Shown in pieces: positions 29,067-40,310 of a stretch of DNA of 64,000 nt (position 1 is the stretch's first letter; every line of letters starts with the position of its first letter). The position numbers and the translations under genes were made by a program. The notes beneath the pieces were generated by a model. It saw nothing but the letters and a program-made list of their open reading frames with translations, ran no database searches and had not been told where the DNA came from. This DNA comes from Perkinsus olseni (Eukaryota; Perkinsozoa; Perkinsida; Perkinsidae). The stretch is from the NCBI GenBank assembly GCA_013115135.1, contig JABANP010000219.1:1-64000 (forward strand), written 5' to 3'.

Positions 29067-29286
29067 TATAATGGGATAAAAACTAAGCAGCAGAAAATTT
29101 CCGAAAGTATTACCCGAACACTGAAAATTACCACAAAATTCCCAAACGCTAGAATCGAATTGAAGACTAGAATACTCCCGCTAGCAATTTTTGCACCACC
29201 TCAACGCTAGACTGAACACAACCGACTCAGAGTCGGCGACTCTCGAGCAAATAACAACCTGTGTAGACCGAACTAGTCTCCCACAG

Positions 29287-29518
29287 AAAAGGTGCAAGTC
29301 TAACTAAGCCGCAATGTCGCCGTTGGACTTCAACTCACACATATCAGTACGACGCTGCAAAGGACGTTCCCAGCTGACGATGACCTCGCTCAGACTCTGA
29401 GCCTCAGAGGGAAGCATTCTTTGGCTTGACGAACAGAGCCTATCTCACAGGCTACAGTGGAAGTGCTAGTCTAACTAGGCCGCACTGTCGTAGGCGTTGG
29501 ACTTTAAACTCACACACG
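29287..29518 (+). repeat. R1 repeat heads, two copies
   Basis: GTCTAACTAAGCCGCAATGT ... TTGGACTTCAACTCACACAT at 29297 and GTCTAACTAGGCCGCACTGT ... GACTTTAAACTCACACACGT at 29469, the latter preceded by CCTATCTCACAGGCTACAGT as in the copy at 16797. They lie upstream of GPDH, before the end of the RAP gene. Confidence 0.8.
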
Positions 29519-29756
29519 TCAGCACAACGCTAGACTGAACACAACAGACTGTCCTCAAAGAACGCCATTCAAATTAGCTGCCATTCATAAATACTTCATA
29601 TCAATATCAACTACACCTAATCACAGTTATCATGTGACAAGGCAGTAAGCTCAGATCTTTCGTCTTCACAGAAGCGAAAATTCTAACCGCGGAGCGACGC
29701 GCCACCTTTCCCGCACTAAAACACAAAACCCCACGCTGTGGATAGTCAGAAACCCG

Positions 29757-32700
29757 TTATTCAGAAACGCATGAGAGAGCATCGTTTTTGCATATCATCA
29801 TGCCAGCCCAACCTCCTCTAACTTCTTCCGTAAAAGAACAACTTCTTCGCCACTGAAAACCGACTCTCAGGAGAACACGGACGGCGAAGCACTTACCTCT
29901 GCTGCGCTCTAGCCCACTCCCTCTCTCCAATGATCGCAACCCTCAGTCCTCGTCGCTCGAAGATTCTTTGATACATCAGATTTTGGCCGGTGAGAATGTG
30001 CTTGAATTCGTGATCAGCATGCGGCTCAACTTTCATGCCATAACCGCCGTAATAGCCGATGGAGCCCTCCGGACTTGCTGGGACAACTCCTGTACAAATC
30101 GATTCAAACGCCGGGCATTTTCTTGAACAAACTTACGCATTTGTCTGTGGTCAGTTTCACCAGCAGCAACTATTAAACCCGTCACCGGTGTCGCTGCCGA
30201 GCTACTGCCCTCGGCACCGATGGCGACGTCCAAAATCGAGCTGCACGTGGGCGATACGATCACTCGTGTATCTAAGACACGAAAAAATCAGAAAATTTTT
30301 GGAAAAAAATCGTGAAAAAAAGCAAAGAGTGAGAAATTTTACGATGCGCCTTTTTTCATAGTGATAGTCCTCCGCTTTTGTCTTACCAACAGCGCGACCG
30401 GGAAGCAAGCTACTCTCGCTCAAACACTTGGCGATTTGGTTGCTGATCTGGTTGCCTACAAAACGACCATCATTTCGACGGTACCGATGGAGGGTCAGAC
30501 TCACGTCGGTTGTCACGCGGAGGTAGGGCCGTAGCGCTGCTCAGGGGATGCGTCAAATACCTGGAAAAGTTGGGAAGTATCCAAACTGGAAGCGTGTGAT
30601 TCAGAATCTTCGACTCCGTGAAAGGCACGCTTCAAGCTAAGATACGAAAAGTCCGCCAAGTCCGACTATTACTTCTGCATAGGAGACCCCTCTCCGAGTA
30701 CATCAGCCGCTTGATGGAGCCTTCTGAAGTGGCCCCGATGAGCAGGGACGGGCAACTTCGAGACGAAGTCCACTATGTTAGCCATCTGCGGATCCGTACT
30801 AGGATGGCAACCTGAAGGTCTCTTGCATCACCGAAATCAGCGCTGTACTCGCCAACCTTGCTGCAGCAGACTCCACAAAATTTGACTCCAAGCGTTCATG
30901 TTGTTGTTAGTTGAATTTACCATTGAATTCGCTGAGGCCAGGGCTGCTGTGACGAAGTTCTCTTGGACAAAGCCGGACTGAAAAGTGCGATCGATCTTCA
31001 CATTGAGCGTTGAGAAAGAGCAAGAATGCAAGATGCCGCAATCTTGCCATAGAGATACTCATTATCCGAGGTTCTATCGGAGAAAGCGATTAATAATGTA
31101 GCCTTATTGAGTCAACTTGTGGTGGGGCGTTATCCATAATCTCATCAAAATCCCGCGGAGATTATTCAACCCACCTTCGCCATCGCCCAAAGCGTCGAAG
31201 CAAGAGTCTCAGGGTCCTTGTACAGGTTCATGTCTTTGGTAATAACATCTGCTACATTGGAGTATCTAAGGTTGAAGCGAGGATCCGACAGAAAAACTCC
31301 CTGTGTTAAACTCACAGTTTCTCATCGAAAAGATTCAACCGGGAGACAGCGGCTAGGAATTGACCGGTTTGCCAGAAACTGATCTTATCCAGCATGAAGG
31401 GGTCCCTGCCGATATCGCAGACCATCGCCATCCAAGTGCTGTGATAATAGTTAACCTGAAATTAGTGACAGAGAAATCATCCAGGCGGCGACGATCGACC
31501 GGAAAGGGAAATTCAGGGCCTTCCTCTCTCATACAAACATCTTCAAAAACAATTTTCATTTCATTTTCAACACGATGAAGTCGGTTGAATGGTATAACGC
31601 AAGATAACTAAACTGACAAGACTAGAGCCCATACCACTCCACGTTCATGAGTCCTCTCGGCAACCCCACGACCAACTGCCGCACGAGCAGCAGGAGATTT
31701 CGACAGGGAGATGTTAACCTCGAGGTCGTTTGCCAACCTCGCTAGACTGGCTAATGTTAGATACGCGATTGGGTGCCTACACGTCTCTCGGAGTCGCAGT
31801 GCAGGACCATTCCACGATAGAGCGGAATAACAAGGAGCTGCTACCTTTGTTGTAAGATTTCGACAGAGGAACCACTTGAGCTCCCATCTCACAACGGCGA
31901 AATAGGAGAAACCGTATCAGTCGTTTATGATCAGCAAAAAAGGTGATCACTTCCCGCTACGTAGATCGATGGATCGGATACTCAGATCGCTGTATTCTCT
32001 ACAACGCTGCACCCCTTAGCGGTAGTAGCAGTGGTAGTGGGCGGAGACATCGTTCGAAGCAATACCACATTTCTCCATACTCTCGAGCTCTCCAGTCACG
32101 TCCCCAGAACCAATAGACGTAGCTGCGCAGACGAGTCCTGTAGGCTAGTGAATGGTTCCTCGAGCTCGCTTCAGTACATCCGAGGGGTCAGCATAGGGAG
32201 ACCCCTCCGTTGAGATCACAAAATCTTTCGGTCGGGAAACGCGAACCAGGCAGGCTGCTGGAGCCCTCCTCTAGCCTAGGGGGTTCACCGCGGCGGACTC
32301 ATCAGGGCACAAAGCGGAAGCATTACAAACAGACGGCTGCCCCGCCAATGTACGCAGAAAAAAAACGCAGAAAAGTTTTGAAGTTCTCACAATTGCGCAA
32401 AATTTCCAAAATTCTATTATTTTCTAGCATTCCCCCTCTCCATTGGAGAATGAAATATGGATTATTTTATCGAATTGGAGAGAGCGGAGAAATAAAATGG
32501 AGATTCTCCAGGCAACCACCACGACTTACCCTGCTACACGACAGCGTCACCCCCGACCACAAGCTAATATTCGGACTGTACCTAGGACAGAGGCGACTCC
32601 TCGTGATACCTTCATAGGAGCCTTACTTGATCTCAGACAAACGACACAAAGCGAGGTCGTTCAACAGGGAGTTCCATAAACGATGCTCCACTGGAAGGTT

Positions 32701-35000
32701 CCACGACGCCCAACAGTCCATCAAATCCACAATATCAGTAACAGAGAGCAGCTCTCGCACTCCAACGGATACGTCCGAGCAGGACTCGGCCACCTGAGTC
32801 GGTCCAAATGGTGACGCCCGCTGCTGCCCGCCTCACCTGTCTTGCAAGGTCCTTCTGAATGGCGTAAGCGAGATCATAGACAGCAGGAGGATACCTGACG
32901 ACGCGGAGATCAACTCACGCTTTTGAATTGCCTTTTTTACCGACTGTCCTTGTCCATGTACATGGAAACCATACCTTGCTCGATGCTGCTGAATTCTCTC
33001 CGACTCAGTCTCTTAGAAATCTCACCGGCCACTTCCTTTTGGATCTCTGAAAAAAAATCAGAAAAAATAAAAATTTTCGGTAAAAAAATAATGCTCGCGC
33101 AAAAACGGTCACCGGTTCTCACCATTGTACTGCCTTGATCCTCTCAACTCCTTGCCGACCCTCATCAGCATGATGAGCGACTCATTGGTCATGCTGGGCA
33201 GCTCGTCTTTGACTCTGGTAGTTTTCACGCATATAACCTGGATCAGGTCATAATTTTCGGAAAAAATTTTTTGAATCAAGAATTTCCGGCAACTTTTGCG
33301 GAACGAAGCCGTTGAGGCTTTGATCCAGATATTCTAGGCTAACCTACGGCACTTCCAGAAAATATCAATATCCATGTAAAAAAAGTTTTCTAAAATACAA
33401 TGCAAAATGTTTATCGAGGCCCTCGACAACCGGCAGTGGCAGACAGCCTCCACAAGGAGGACTCCCAAAGCAGGCCCGAGCGCCCTGACTCGGGACTTCC
33501 TCCATAAGCGCTCGGCGAGCGCTCTTACGTCAAAAAACGCTCTCCAATCCTTCACAAACCTCATCAACCCCCGCATAGATAATCGCAGATCATCCAGGGA
33601 CATACCTAACCCACAGCAAAGATCAGTACAAGTGCATGAGGGAGGAAACTTACCCGGTGCAAGTTCAGCAGCCGCGGGCACGATGACGTCAGTGTAGTGC
33701 TTTGTTCGCAGGCCGTGACGGCCCGCTTCGTAAAGGACCTGCCATGGCTGCTGTTGACCTTATTTACGAGAAAAAAATCCGCGCTGAGAATTTTAGCGCT
33801 TTTTTACTGGCTTGTTACCAATAATAAATTGATTGTAAAAAATAGTAAAAATCGATAAAATTATTAATCGTCCGCCTTATTATTGCCTTCACGGTCTCAA
33901 TGCCACAATGACGATCTGAGAGTTGTTGGAATCTCTCCCTAAAAACTTTCATACCGGCTCATACCGAGCGTCCGACACACATAGCAGTTAATAAATGAAA
34001 AAACACGACATGATAATTTTCATTAGTAAAAAAATAATGAAAAAAACCCAAAATCTAACCGAGAACGTACCACAGCCATCGTGTGGGGGTCCATCAGTTT
34101 CGCCCGGGCAACACTGTGACAGGTAAAATCGAAAACTTCAGGATGGTAAACCATCCCTTGCCCTAACAGTTGCAGCGTCCGGCCCGCCTGAAAAGTGTCA
34201 CCGTGACACTGTCACGCTAGTGACAAGGGCCGCAATAAGACTTACGTGATGTAATTTCCGTTCCATCTCTTTCGGATCGACGGCGCTGCCTTCCGGGATA
34301 TTCATAAACCGGAAGCATAACGGCGTCACATCTCGCAAAGGGGCCCGCAAGCGCAACTGAAAAGATGCCGTAGCCAAGGATCGAACCTGGAACCTCATCT
34401 ACTACCTTAACGAAGGCCTCCATCAGGTCCAGTACGTCCGTCCATTCCAGTGAGGAGCCTTCTGCAGTTGCTACTGAGACCGTGCGGTTAACCAAATGCT
34501 GCAACCTGCACAAACACAGCTAGAGGTGTCAAAAAAACAAAGTGATACCCCTGTTAAGAGACTAATTCTGAAACTCAGAATCCATCCCGAAAACGGCTTT
34601 CTCATACATAAATGCGGTTCCAGAATCGCTTTCGGAGTTGGTTTTTTCACACGTAAAATGCGGTTCCAGAATCGATTCTGAAATTGATTCCTAACACGTG
34701 AATGGGCTTCCAGTAGAATTGGTTTATTGAATAACCCTACCTGCCGTCCGACAGCATATTCCTTGTTGCCGCTTCAGCAACGTCAGTCGTACTTGTCAAT
34801 TCTTTCAATACTGAAACAACTTTCTTCCCCAAGCCACCTCTAAGCGAGAACGTACTGGTCATGCACTGCGCCGTTGTAAAACAATCCCCTTCGCTATCGA
34901 CCCGGGCAAGGCAGCGCTCAACTGTGGCTTCCACGTCATCTGTAAGAGAACCATTTCCCACAGCCTCGCAGGCCCCGCAGCAATTATACTACCCGCCTCC
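29757..35000 (-). CDS. RAP-domain helical-repeat protein, probable organellar RNA-binding
   Basis: A multi-exon minus-strand gene. Readable exons in coding order: GLGKKVVSVLKELTSTTDVA (about 34840), LQHLVNRTVSVATAEGSSLE with DVLDLMEAFVK (34505..34406), LRLRAPLRDVTPLCFRFMNI with GSAVDPKEMERKLHH (34356..34250), GRTLQLLGQGMVYHPEVFDF and ARAKLMDPHTMAVV (34195..34075), MSLDDLRLSMRGLMRF (about 33600), YLTLASLARLANDLEVNISL (about 31750), NLYKDPETLASTLWAMAKVG (31230..31170), VQENFVTAALASANSM and NAWSQILWSLLQQ (30960..30850), and MRKFVQENARRLNRFVQELS. The C-terminal block EFKHILTGQNLMYQRIFERR, GLRVAIIGEREW (30030..29900) fits a RAP domain. About 38-residue helical repeats plus RAP are typical of FASTK/OPR-type factors acting on mitochondrial or plastid RNA. 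One intron (34357..34405) is a tRNA 3' half. The borders and both ends are incomplete. Confidence 0.6.
34357..34405 (-). mobile_element. tRNA 3'-half intron, sense copy
   Basis: A 49-nt intron of the RAP gene between LMEAFVK and LRLRAPLRD. In gene sense it starts GTAGTAGATGA, then GGTTCCAGGTTCGATCC, an acceptor-like GGCTACGGCA and TCTTTTCAG. The tRNA-like part starts at the variable loop and the T run makes the polypyrimidine tract, just as in the kinase introns on the other strand 30 kb away. Confidence 0.75.
34560..34735. repeat. MITE-like CAGAATCGATTCTG element, composite
   Basis: Two or three overlapping copies: CTAATTCTGAAACTCAGAAT, ATAAATGCGGTTCCAGAATC, then TTTTCACACGTAAAATGCGG and TTCCAGAATCGATTCTGAAA. 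The internal ACGTAAAATGCGGTTCCAGA block also occurs at 35118 and, reversed in part, at 11125. It lies in an intron of the RAP gene. Confidence 0.7.
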
Positions 35001-35083
35001 TGCTCTCCAGAAACGTCTCTCACTACACCGGGAGAGGTCGCTGTCTCGTAATGTTCGCTCGTAACCTGAATATTGGGGCGTTC

Positions 35084-35184
35084 AAAAAATTCTGAGATTC
35101 AAAATCGATTCTGGAACCGCATTTTACGTGTAAAAATCGACTCCAAAATCGATTCTGAGCTTCAGAATGAGCTTACTGAACGCG
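35084..35184. repeat. MITE-like CAGAATCGATTCTG element
   Basis: GATTCAAAATCGATTCTGGA, ACCGCATTTTACGTGTAAAA, TCGACTCCAAAATCGATTCT and GAGCTTCAGAATGAG. The ends are inverted repeats about 85 bp apart, giving the clearest full-length copy. Confidence 0.7.
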
Positions 35185-35347
35185 AGATGAGATTAACGGG
35201 ACAAAAATTCAATACCGGGCAGCTCGTGACCGACGGAATGCCCACCTCTGCTGTGTCTCTGATTTCCGCCACGCCACCGAGCGGATGAGAAAGTCGGGGA
35301 GGCTGTAAAACTCCCAGAGAAGCGGTGCTTCGGACGTCCGGGGGAGC

Positions 35348-35675
35348 GATGGTTGGTCTGGGAGGCTTCAAGGTGGCGCGAGCAGCTGCAGACGAGGTGC
35401 AGAAGAGGCGTCGGAGTGGTATCGCAGAGCTGCTGGTCGGCATTAACGGGGGTTCCGAAAAGAAGCAGCGGAACTGCAAGCAAGCCGCCTGGCCGTATTT
35501 CGGCTATGAGAGAGAGCCGCGAAACTGCATAATTCTTCTCCTCCCCGTTTCCTCTGTCAACGACCGTCTCCGAAGGAGAAGAAATCCGAGTCCGGATGAA
35601 GAAACTTGGATCGCCTATGAGAATCGCCAGGTGAAAATTCCAAGGCGGGCCGACGTGATTGAACGGATGCGATGA
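35348..35675 (+). CDS. hypothetical small basic protein
   Basis: An open frame starting MVGLGGFKVARAAADEVQKR and continuing RRSGIAELLVGINGGSEKKQ. It ends with a basic Arg/Pro-rich tail and TGA at 35673. The first 40 residues look helical. It is preceded by the MITE-like element. I recognise no domain and see no splice partners, so it may be chance. Confidence 0.3.
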
Positions 35676-35796
35676 TAGGTAGTTCAGTAAGGAAACAGAG
35701 CTCACGTTAGGTCTAAGTTTCCATTAGAATGCGAATTGTCGAGCGTGCTTCAACACGAGCCAACGCAACGTGCGCACAGAAACAAAAAGAAGATGA

Positions 35797-35869
35797 TAGT
35801 CCCGGCGGGGGTCGAACCCACGACCTACGGCTCATAAGACCGTCGCTCTAACCACTGAGCTACAGGACC
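35797..35869 (-). tRNA. trnI-UAU: tRNA with UAU anticodon (Ile?)
   Basis: A complete cloverleaf on the minus strand. The acceptor GGTCCTG/CGGGACT has one G-T end pair and one U-G pair; the discriminator is A. The D arm is GCTC AGTGGTTA GAGC. The anticodon stem ACGGT/GCCGT encloses loop CTTATGA, anticodon TAT. The T arm GTGGG TTCGACC CCCGC has one mismatch-like pair. TTTTT follows eight bases downstream. Base 37 is G, whereas decoders of ANN codons normally have A37, so a change from a CAU (Met) parent is possible. Confidence 0.8.
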
Positions 35870-36217
35870 GGACAGACATTGTGTTCTGCTGAACGATGCT
35901 CTCTGTCCCAAAAAACTACGAACGCCATTCAGAATACGACTCACCAGCAGCATGAAAGGAAATTAACTTCTTCTTCCCTATAAAGAAGTCGGGAGTGCCA
36001 ACCGTTACTGGCTCTTCTAGTGGAGCCGAATGATACCCTATGGTCGACCCTCATCACCATCCTTGAACCGATCCTTGAACCGATCCTTGAACGATGTCCC
36101 TGAAGTCTTGTTAGCACCACCGTCGAGCCTCCTTGCAACGCGGCTCACACCCTCCTCGAAGCAGCCAAACTGAAGGACATCGCCGTTCTTTCTTTTCAGT
36201 TTTACCGTGTCCAGTCA

Positions 36218-39200
36218 ATGAAGCACTCCGAGACGCCCGGACCGAACAGGTCTAAGAGCCCCGAGCCTAAGAGGTTCAAGGGCGACTATCAAAGTCCATT
36301 GAAACCAGGGGAAGCACTTCAATTCGAACTGCAAGGTAGTACACTAATGGTCTCTGGGGGTTGTGGAAATTGATTTTTACTCTTTACGAAAAAAGCGTGT
36401 ACGATTCACCGGTGAAGGAGTATCATTCTGACGGCGTATGAACGAAAAAGGAACAAGGCCTCAGATCTTTACGATTTTCTTGCAGTTGGTAATTTTTTTA
36501 TCGAGATCGGGGAACAACGCTCGGCCCCTGCGATCGTATTATAGTTTTCAGGCACTGACGGACGAGCTCGAGCTGGTGTGGTTCATCTGCCGCATGGCCC
36601 GGTTAAGACTCCCGTGTTCATGCCAGTCGGAACCTACGGTAAGACGGCATGAATTAACGGTTAAGGCGGCTACGGTTAATTCATAATATTAATTTCATAT
36701 ATATTTATGAGAAATCGATATTGAAGTTTTGCTTGGCTGGTTGTTAAGGCTGATGATAAACGTTTCACTCGTGACTCCTGCAATCTGCCATGGCACTTTT
36801 ATGATCCCGTTTCCACTCAGAAACGGGGGGAGGGCAATGAATATTTTTTATTCTTTTCAGTGTTTATATGTTATTGGGGATCCGATAAATTCCAATTTAC
36901 TATGCGCATCAACAGTGTGTCAAATATCATGTTCAATATTGCTTCTGCGACTGCGTTCTTCATGCAGGATGCTCAGGATAGAGTATAAACTCAAAATCCG
37001 AGAAGAAACGATTCGCCTTGGTCGGCATACTGGACATGAATTAAGCGCTATGCTTGTCGTTAGACGTGCTGTTTTGGGTAGTGTGACGACCATAAACTCC
37101 TCGATCATAGCGCGAAGGTGACTGTTAGACTGGGACGCAACTCGGGAACGGGGAGAGTGATGATACCAGTTGCCGAGTCTCTGCTGGTGCAGACGACGGA
37201 CGTTTAGAAAAAGGTTGAAATAACCCGGTTGAATTGGATGCAATAGTGGGTGGCGATATCATAGCCGAAACGTTAGACGATCAATAGTCAGTATCGGACT
37301 GGTGGCAACTGTAGCCGTTACACTATTACGAGAAAGTATCTTTGTCAATGTCTATGATAACCGTCACAGTAGGTCTTTGGTGGGTGCATAAAAAGGAAGT
37401 GACGATCTTATTGTTTGCCTTTTGCCACGATGATGATTTGAAAGTTGTTAGGATCTCTTCCCAAGGACTTCCATACCGTGCATGCGACACATCGTATCTG
37501 ACTGACGTTTTCTGGAAGAAGGCGCGTTTGTGTTTTTCGAAGGTACTATCAAGGGCCTGCTGTCGGAGGAAGTGGATGAGCTGGGGCCAGAGATCATCCT
37601 GGCTAATACATACCATCTGGGAACGAGTCCTGGCGCTGGACTCTTACGGAAAGTTGGTGGATTACATGAGTAATATGGGTCTGGCGTGGGGTTATATGGT
37701 CTAGTGGAAGAGCTGCCAGCTTTGATCGAGGAGGGCGAAGGATCTATTCCCGGCAAACGCTTTTCACGCGCGTTGACAACATATTGTCTTGATTCGAGCG
37801 ATGCTTATGGCGACAGAACCGCCGAGCATCCGTCGAGAATTTGCTGCGAAGGGTGGAAGTCTGGTCTGAGCTTCACGCGACGTCATCGTGGAGGGGTCTT
37901 GGTTATCAGATACATGCATTGGCCCAGGAATCTTCTGACGGACTCTGGTGGATTCCAAATGGTTAGCTTGTTGAAGCTGCTGTCTATCAGCGAAGAAGGG
38001 GTACACTTTCAGAACCCTAGGACTAAAGGTGGGCGAGCCTACCTATTCTGTATCTGACGCGCTCAACCTCAAGATATGCTCTGGGTTTCCCTTTAGAAAT
38101 GATGATGCTGACCCCTGAGGAGTCCATGGGGATTCAAAACTCGATCGGAGCTGATATCATGATGGCCTTGGACGATGTCGTCAGTAGCACTTACGAGGAC
38201 CGCGACCGAATGAAGGTGAGGATCTTAGGTTGACCCTTGCAGGATACGGAACACGTCAAGTTCTGCTCTGTCTCAGGACGCCGTAGAGAGGACTATTCGC
38301 TGGCTGGATCGTTGCATTGCTGCTCATAAACGACCAGAAGAGCAGAACCTCTTCGGCATTGTCCAAGGCGGCCTCGACCGTGAACTCAGGAGCTGGTGCC
38401 TTGCCGAGATAAAGGTAGTAGTTCTCTGACTGTCGCCAATCTTATCACGGCGGACTAGCCCCGAAATTGTAGAGTGTTATGAAATATTTATACGTAATAA
38501 AGAGATCGTATGAGAAATTACACGCCAGTCTGGCGGATCTTGGGAAAGCGCCCCGTTCAACGCCGACGAGCTCGTGCCTTCAGAAACGCAAGCTGCCGGG
38601 CTATGCCATCGGTGGTCTCAGTGGAAGCGAAGCGAAGGAGTCCTTCTGGCAGGTTGTAGAACAGTGCACCGCCCAACCTGAAGGTTCGATCTCCCTCTCC
38701 GCTGCAGTCGGGCATCTTGTCTTTCAGGGCTTCCAGCCGATCGTCCGCGGTACCTCATGGGCGTCGGATACACGCTTGATATCATCTGCTGCGTTGCTTT
38801 AGGAGTTGATATGTTTGACTGTGTGTACCCCGACACGTAAGCCCTTCTGCTTCGCTCCGCTAAGATATGCTGAATTTTTTAGGTACTGCGAGGTTCGGTA
38901 CAGCGCTTGTTCGGTCAGGCCAGATGCGGTTGAATCGATCTGACTATCGTCTTGACTTCAAACCTATCGACCCCGAGTGCTCATGTCCCACATGCAAGAA
39001 TGGCTACACTCGAGCGTATCTTCATTCCATCGCCGCCAAGGAACCCGTCTGTGCGAAGCTCATCACTGTACATAATATCCATTATATGCTGACCTTACTC
39101 CGAGAATGTCGAGCTGCTATTCTCGACAAAAGATTCTCACAATTTGTCCGAGATTTCCTTGCAGAGATGTACCCTAGTAATTCTTCTATTTGCCCTCCCG

Positions 39201-39331
39201 GATGGTGTCGTCGTTGTCTTTCAAAGGCGGGTATTGACATAACTGATATGTATGATTGGTCTGCTTGTACTGAAGGTCGGGATATGCCCGTCTCAGAAAT
39301 TACTGCGAAGGCTGCTGTTGGTCATCAGTGA
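36218..39331 (+). CDS. QTRT1: queuine tRNA-ribosyltransferase catalytic subunit
   Basis: Exchanges guanine-34 for queuine in GUN-anticodon tRNAs, normally with QTRT2. Nine exons: 36218..36335, 36552..36638, 37543..37669, 37910..38028, 38097..38215, 38277..38414, 38584..38683, 38728..38836 and about 38883..39331. Starts [20 protein letters not shown] (basic, disordered). The barrel follows: [60 protein letters not shown] (active-site Asp in TDSGGFQ), [35 protein letters not shown] and [18 protein letters not shown]. The nucleophile Asp is in DMFDCVYP, then TARFGTALV. Zinc ligands: CSCPTC and His in VHNIHY. The C-terminus extends beyond the family ([14 protein letters not shown]..., about 50 residues). 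The intron at 38216..38276 is a TIR introner. The last junction needs an AGG acceptor or shifted donor. Confidence 0.94.
38216..38276 (+). mobile_element. TIR-type introner
   Basis: Intron between DRDRMK and [29 protein letters not shown], then CTTGCAGGATACGGAACACG, TCAAG and GTCTCAG. It is the same element as at 9131 and 11426, with the first base of the inverted repeat displaced by GTGAG. Confidence 0.72.
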
Positions 39332-39504
39332 CCACTACGTCGTTTCTCTCGAAGTGGTCGAGTTTGTGTTGAGTATATTGGTAGCAAAGAAACTGAGTTT
39401 CTGGCGGATTAGATAACTCAACGAAAGTCGTTTACAGTGGTTCTCGAGTTATAACTACAGTAATTCTAGTAATAATCACTAATAATTCTAGTATTTTGAA
39501 TCAC

Positions 39505-39590
39505 TAGGCCTTCGTAACGAAAAAAGCGGAGCTCGACACAAAGTTTCGGGTTCGAATCCCAGCACGGACTTTTTCCGTATTTTTTCGGGT
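39505..39590 (+). repeat. tRNA-like SINE fragment
   Basis: GAGCTCGACACAAAGTTTCG, then GGTTCGAATCCCAGCACGGA and CTTTTTCCGTATTTTTTCGG. It matches 15707..15775. It lies downstream of QTRT1 and is not spliced as far as I can tell. Confidence 0.6.
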
Positions 39591-39892
39591 TGTCTACAAC
39601 GGTCCACGACGGTTTTGCTTGGTGGAACGGGGATGGGAGCGATTTCGTATTTTTTATAGAATACACGAACCGCGTGCTTTCGAATGGTATGTGTCTCGCG
39701 AGTTGAATCGACATAGTCGCGGAGAAATAATTTGAACGAACGAACGAACGAACGCACAAAAAAGCGCAGAAGTGACAGTATATGCTCCGCTCGCTTCGCT
39801 CGCTCCGCAACTAGTTCGTCAATAAGAATATCACTATTCATCTGATTAACCGCAGCAACGTCTTGAACACAACTGAACTCACAAGATGATGT

Positions 39893-40262
39893 TTACGCGG
39901 ATGCTGCCAGGAGAAAAGGAAGCTTCTCTGGTTGAATGTACCCCTGAGGGAAGCTTCTTGACGAACTGTCTGATTGCATTGCATGTCAACGCTACAGAGT
40001 GACCCTAACTGTGCACATCGGCAAGAGTCTAACTAAGCCGGAACCGTCACGGTTCAACCGTAAGCGTTGGACTATCAACTCACACGCACATCCCGTGTAA
40101 TGCGCGTATGAGAATCCAACTTTCAACACAACACTTTGTGCTACAACAACAACGACGAACGTTCAAGCTGCGTTAAGATTGCCACAGAGAATGCCTGACT
40201 GAGCACATCAATGGGGGCCTAATGAGGCAGGAACTGCCGTTGGACTTCAAACTCACACACTC
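39893..40262 (+). repeat. R1 repeat, one full and one partial copy
   Basis: GGAAGCTTCTCTGGTTGAAT, GAGGGAAGCTTCTTGACGAA, TGCATTGCATGTCAACGCTA and GTTGGACTATCAACTCACAC at 39910..40086. A shorter GCCTAATGAGGCAGGAACTG, CCGTTGGACTTCAAACTCAC lies at 40216..40260. Both fall between the convergent QTRT1 and secreted-protein genes. Confidence 0.82.
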
Positions 40263-40310
40263 AGAATGAATTTATCAACACCGTTTCCGAGCGCGTGTGA
40301 GCTACCAGTA

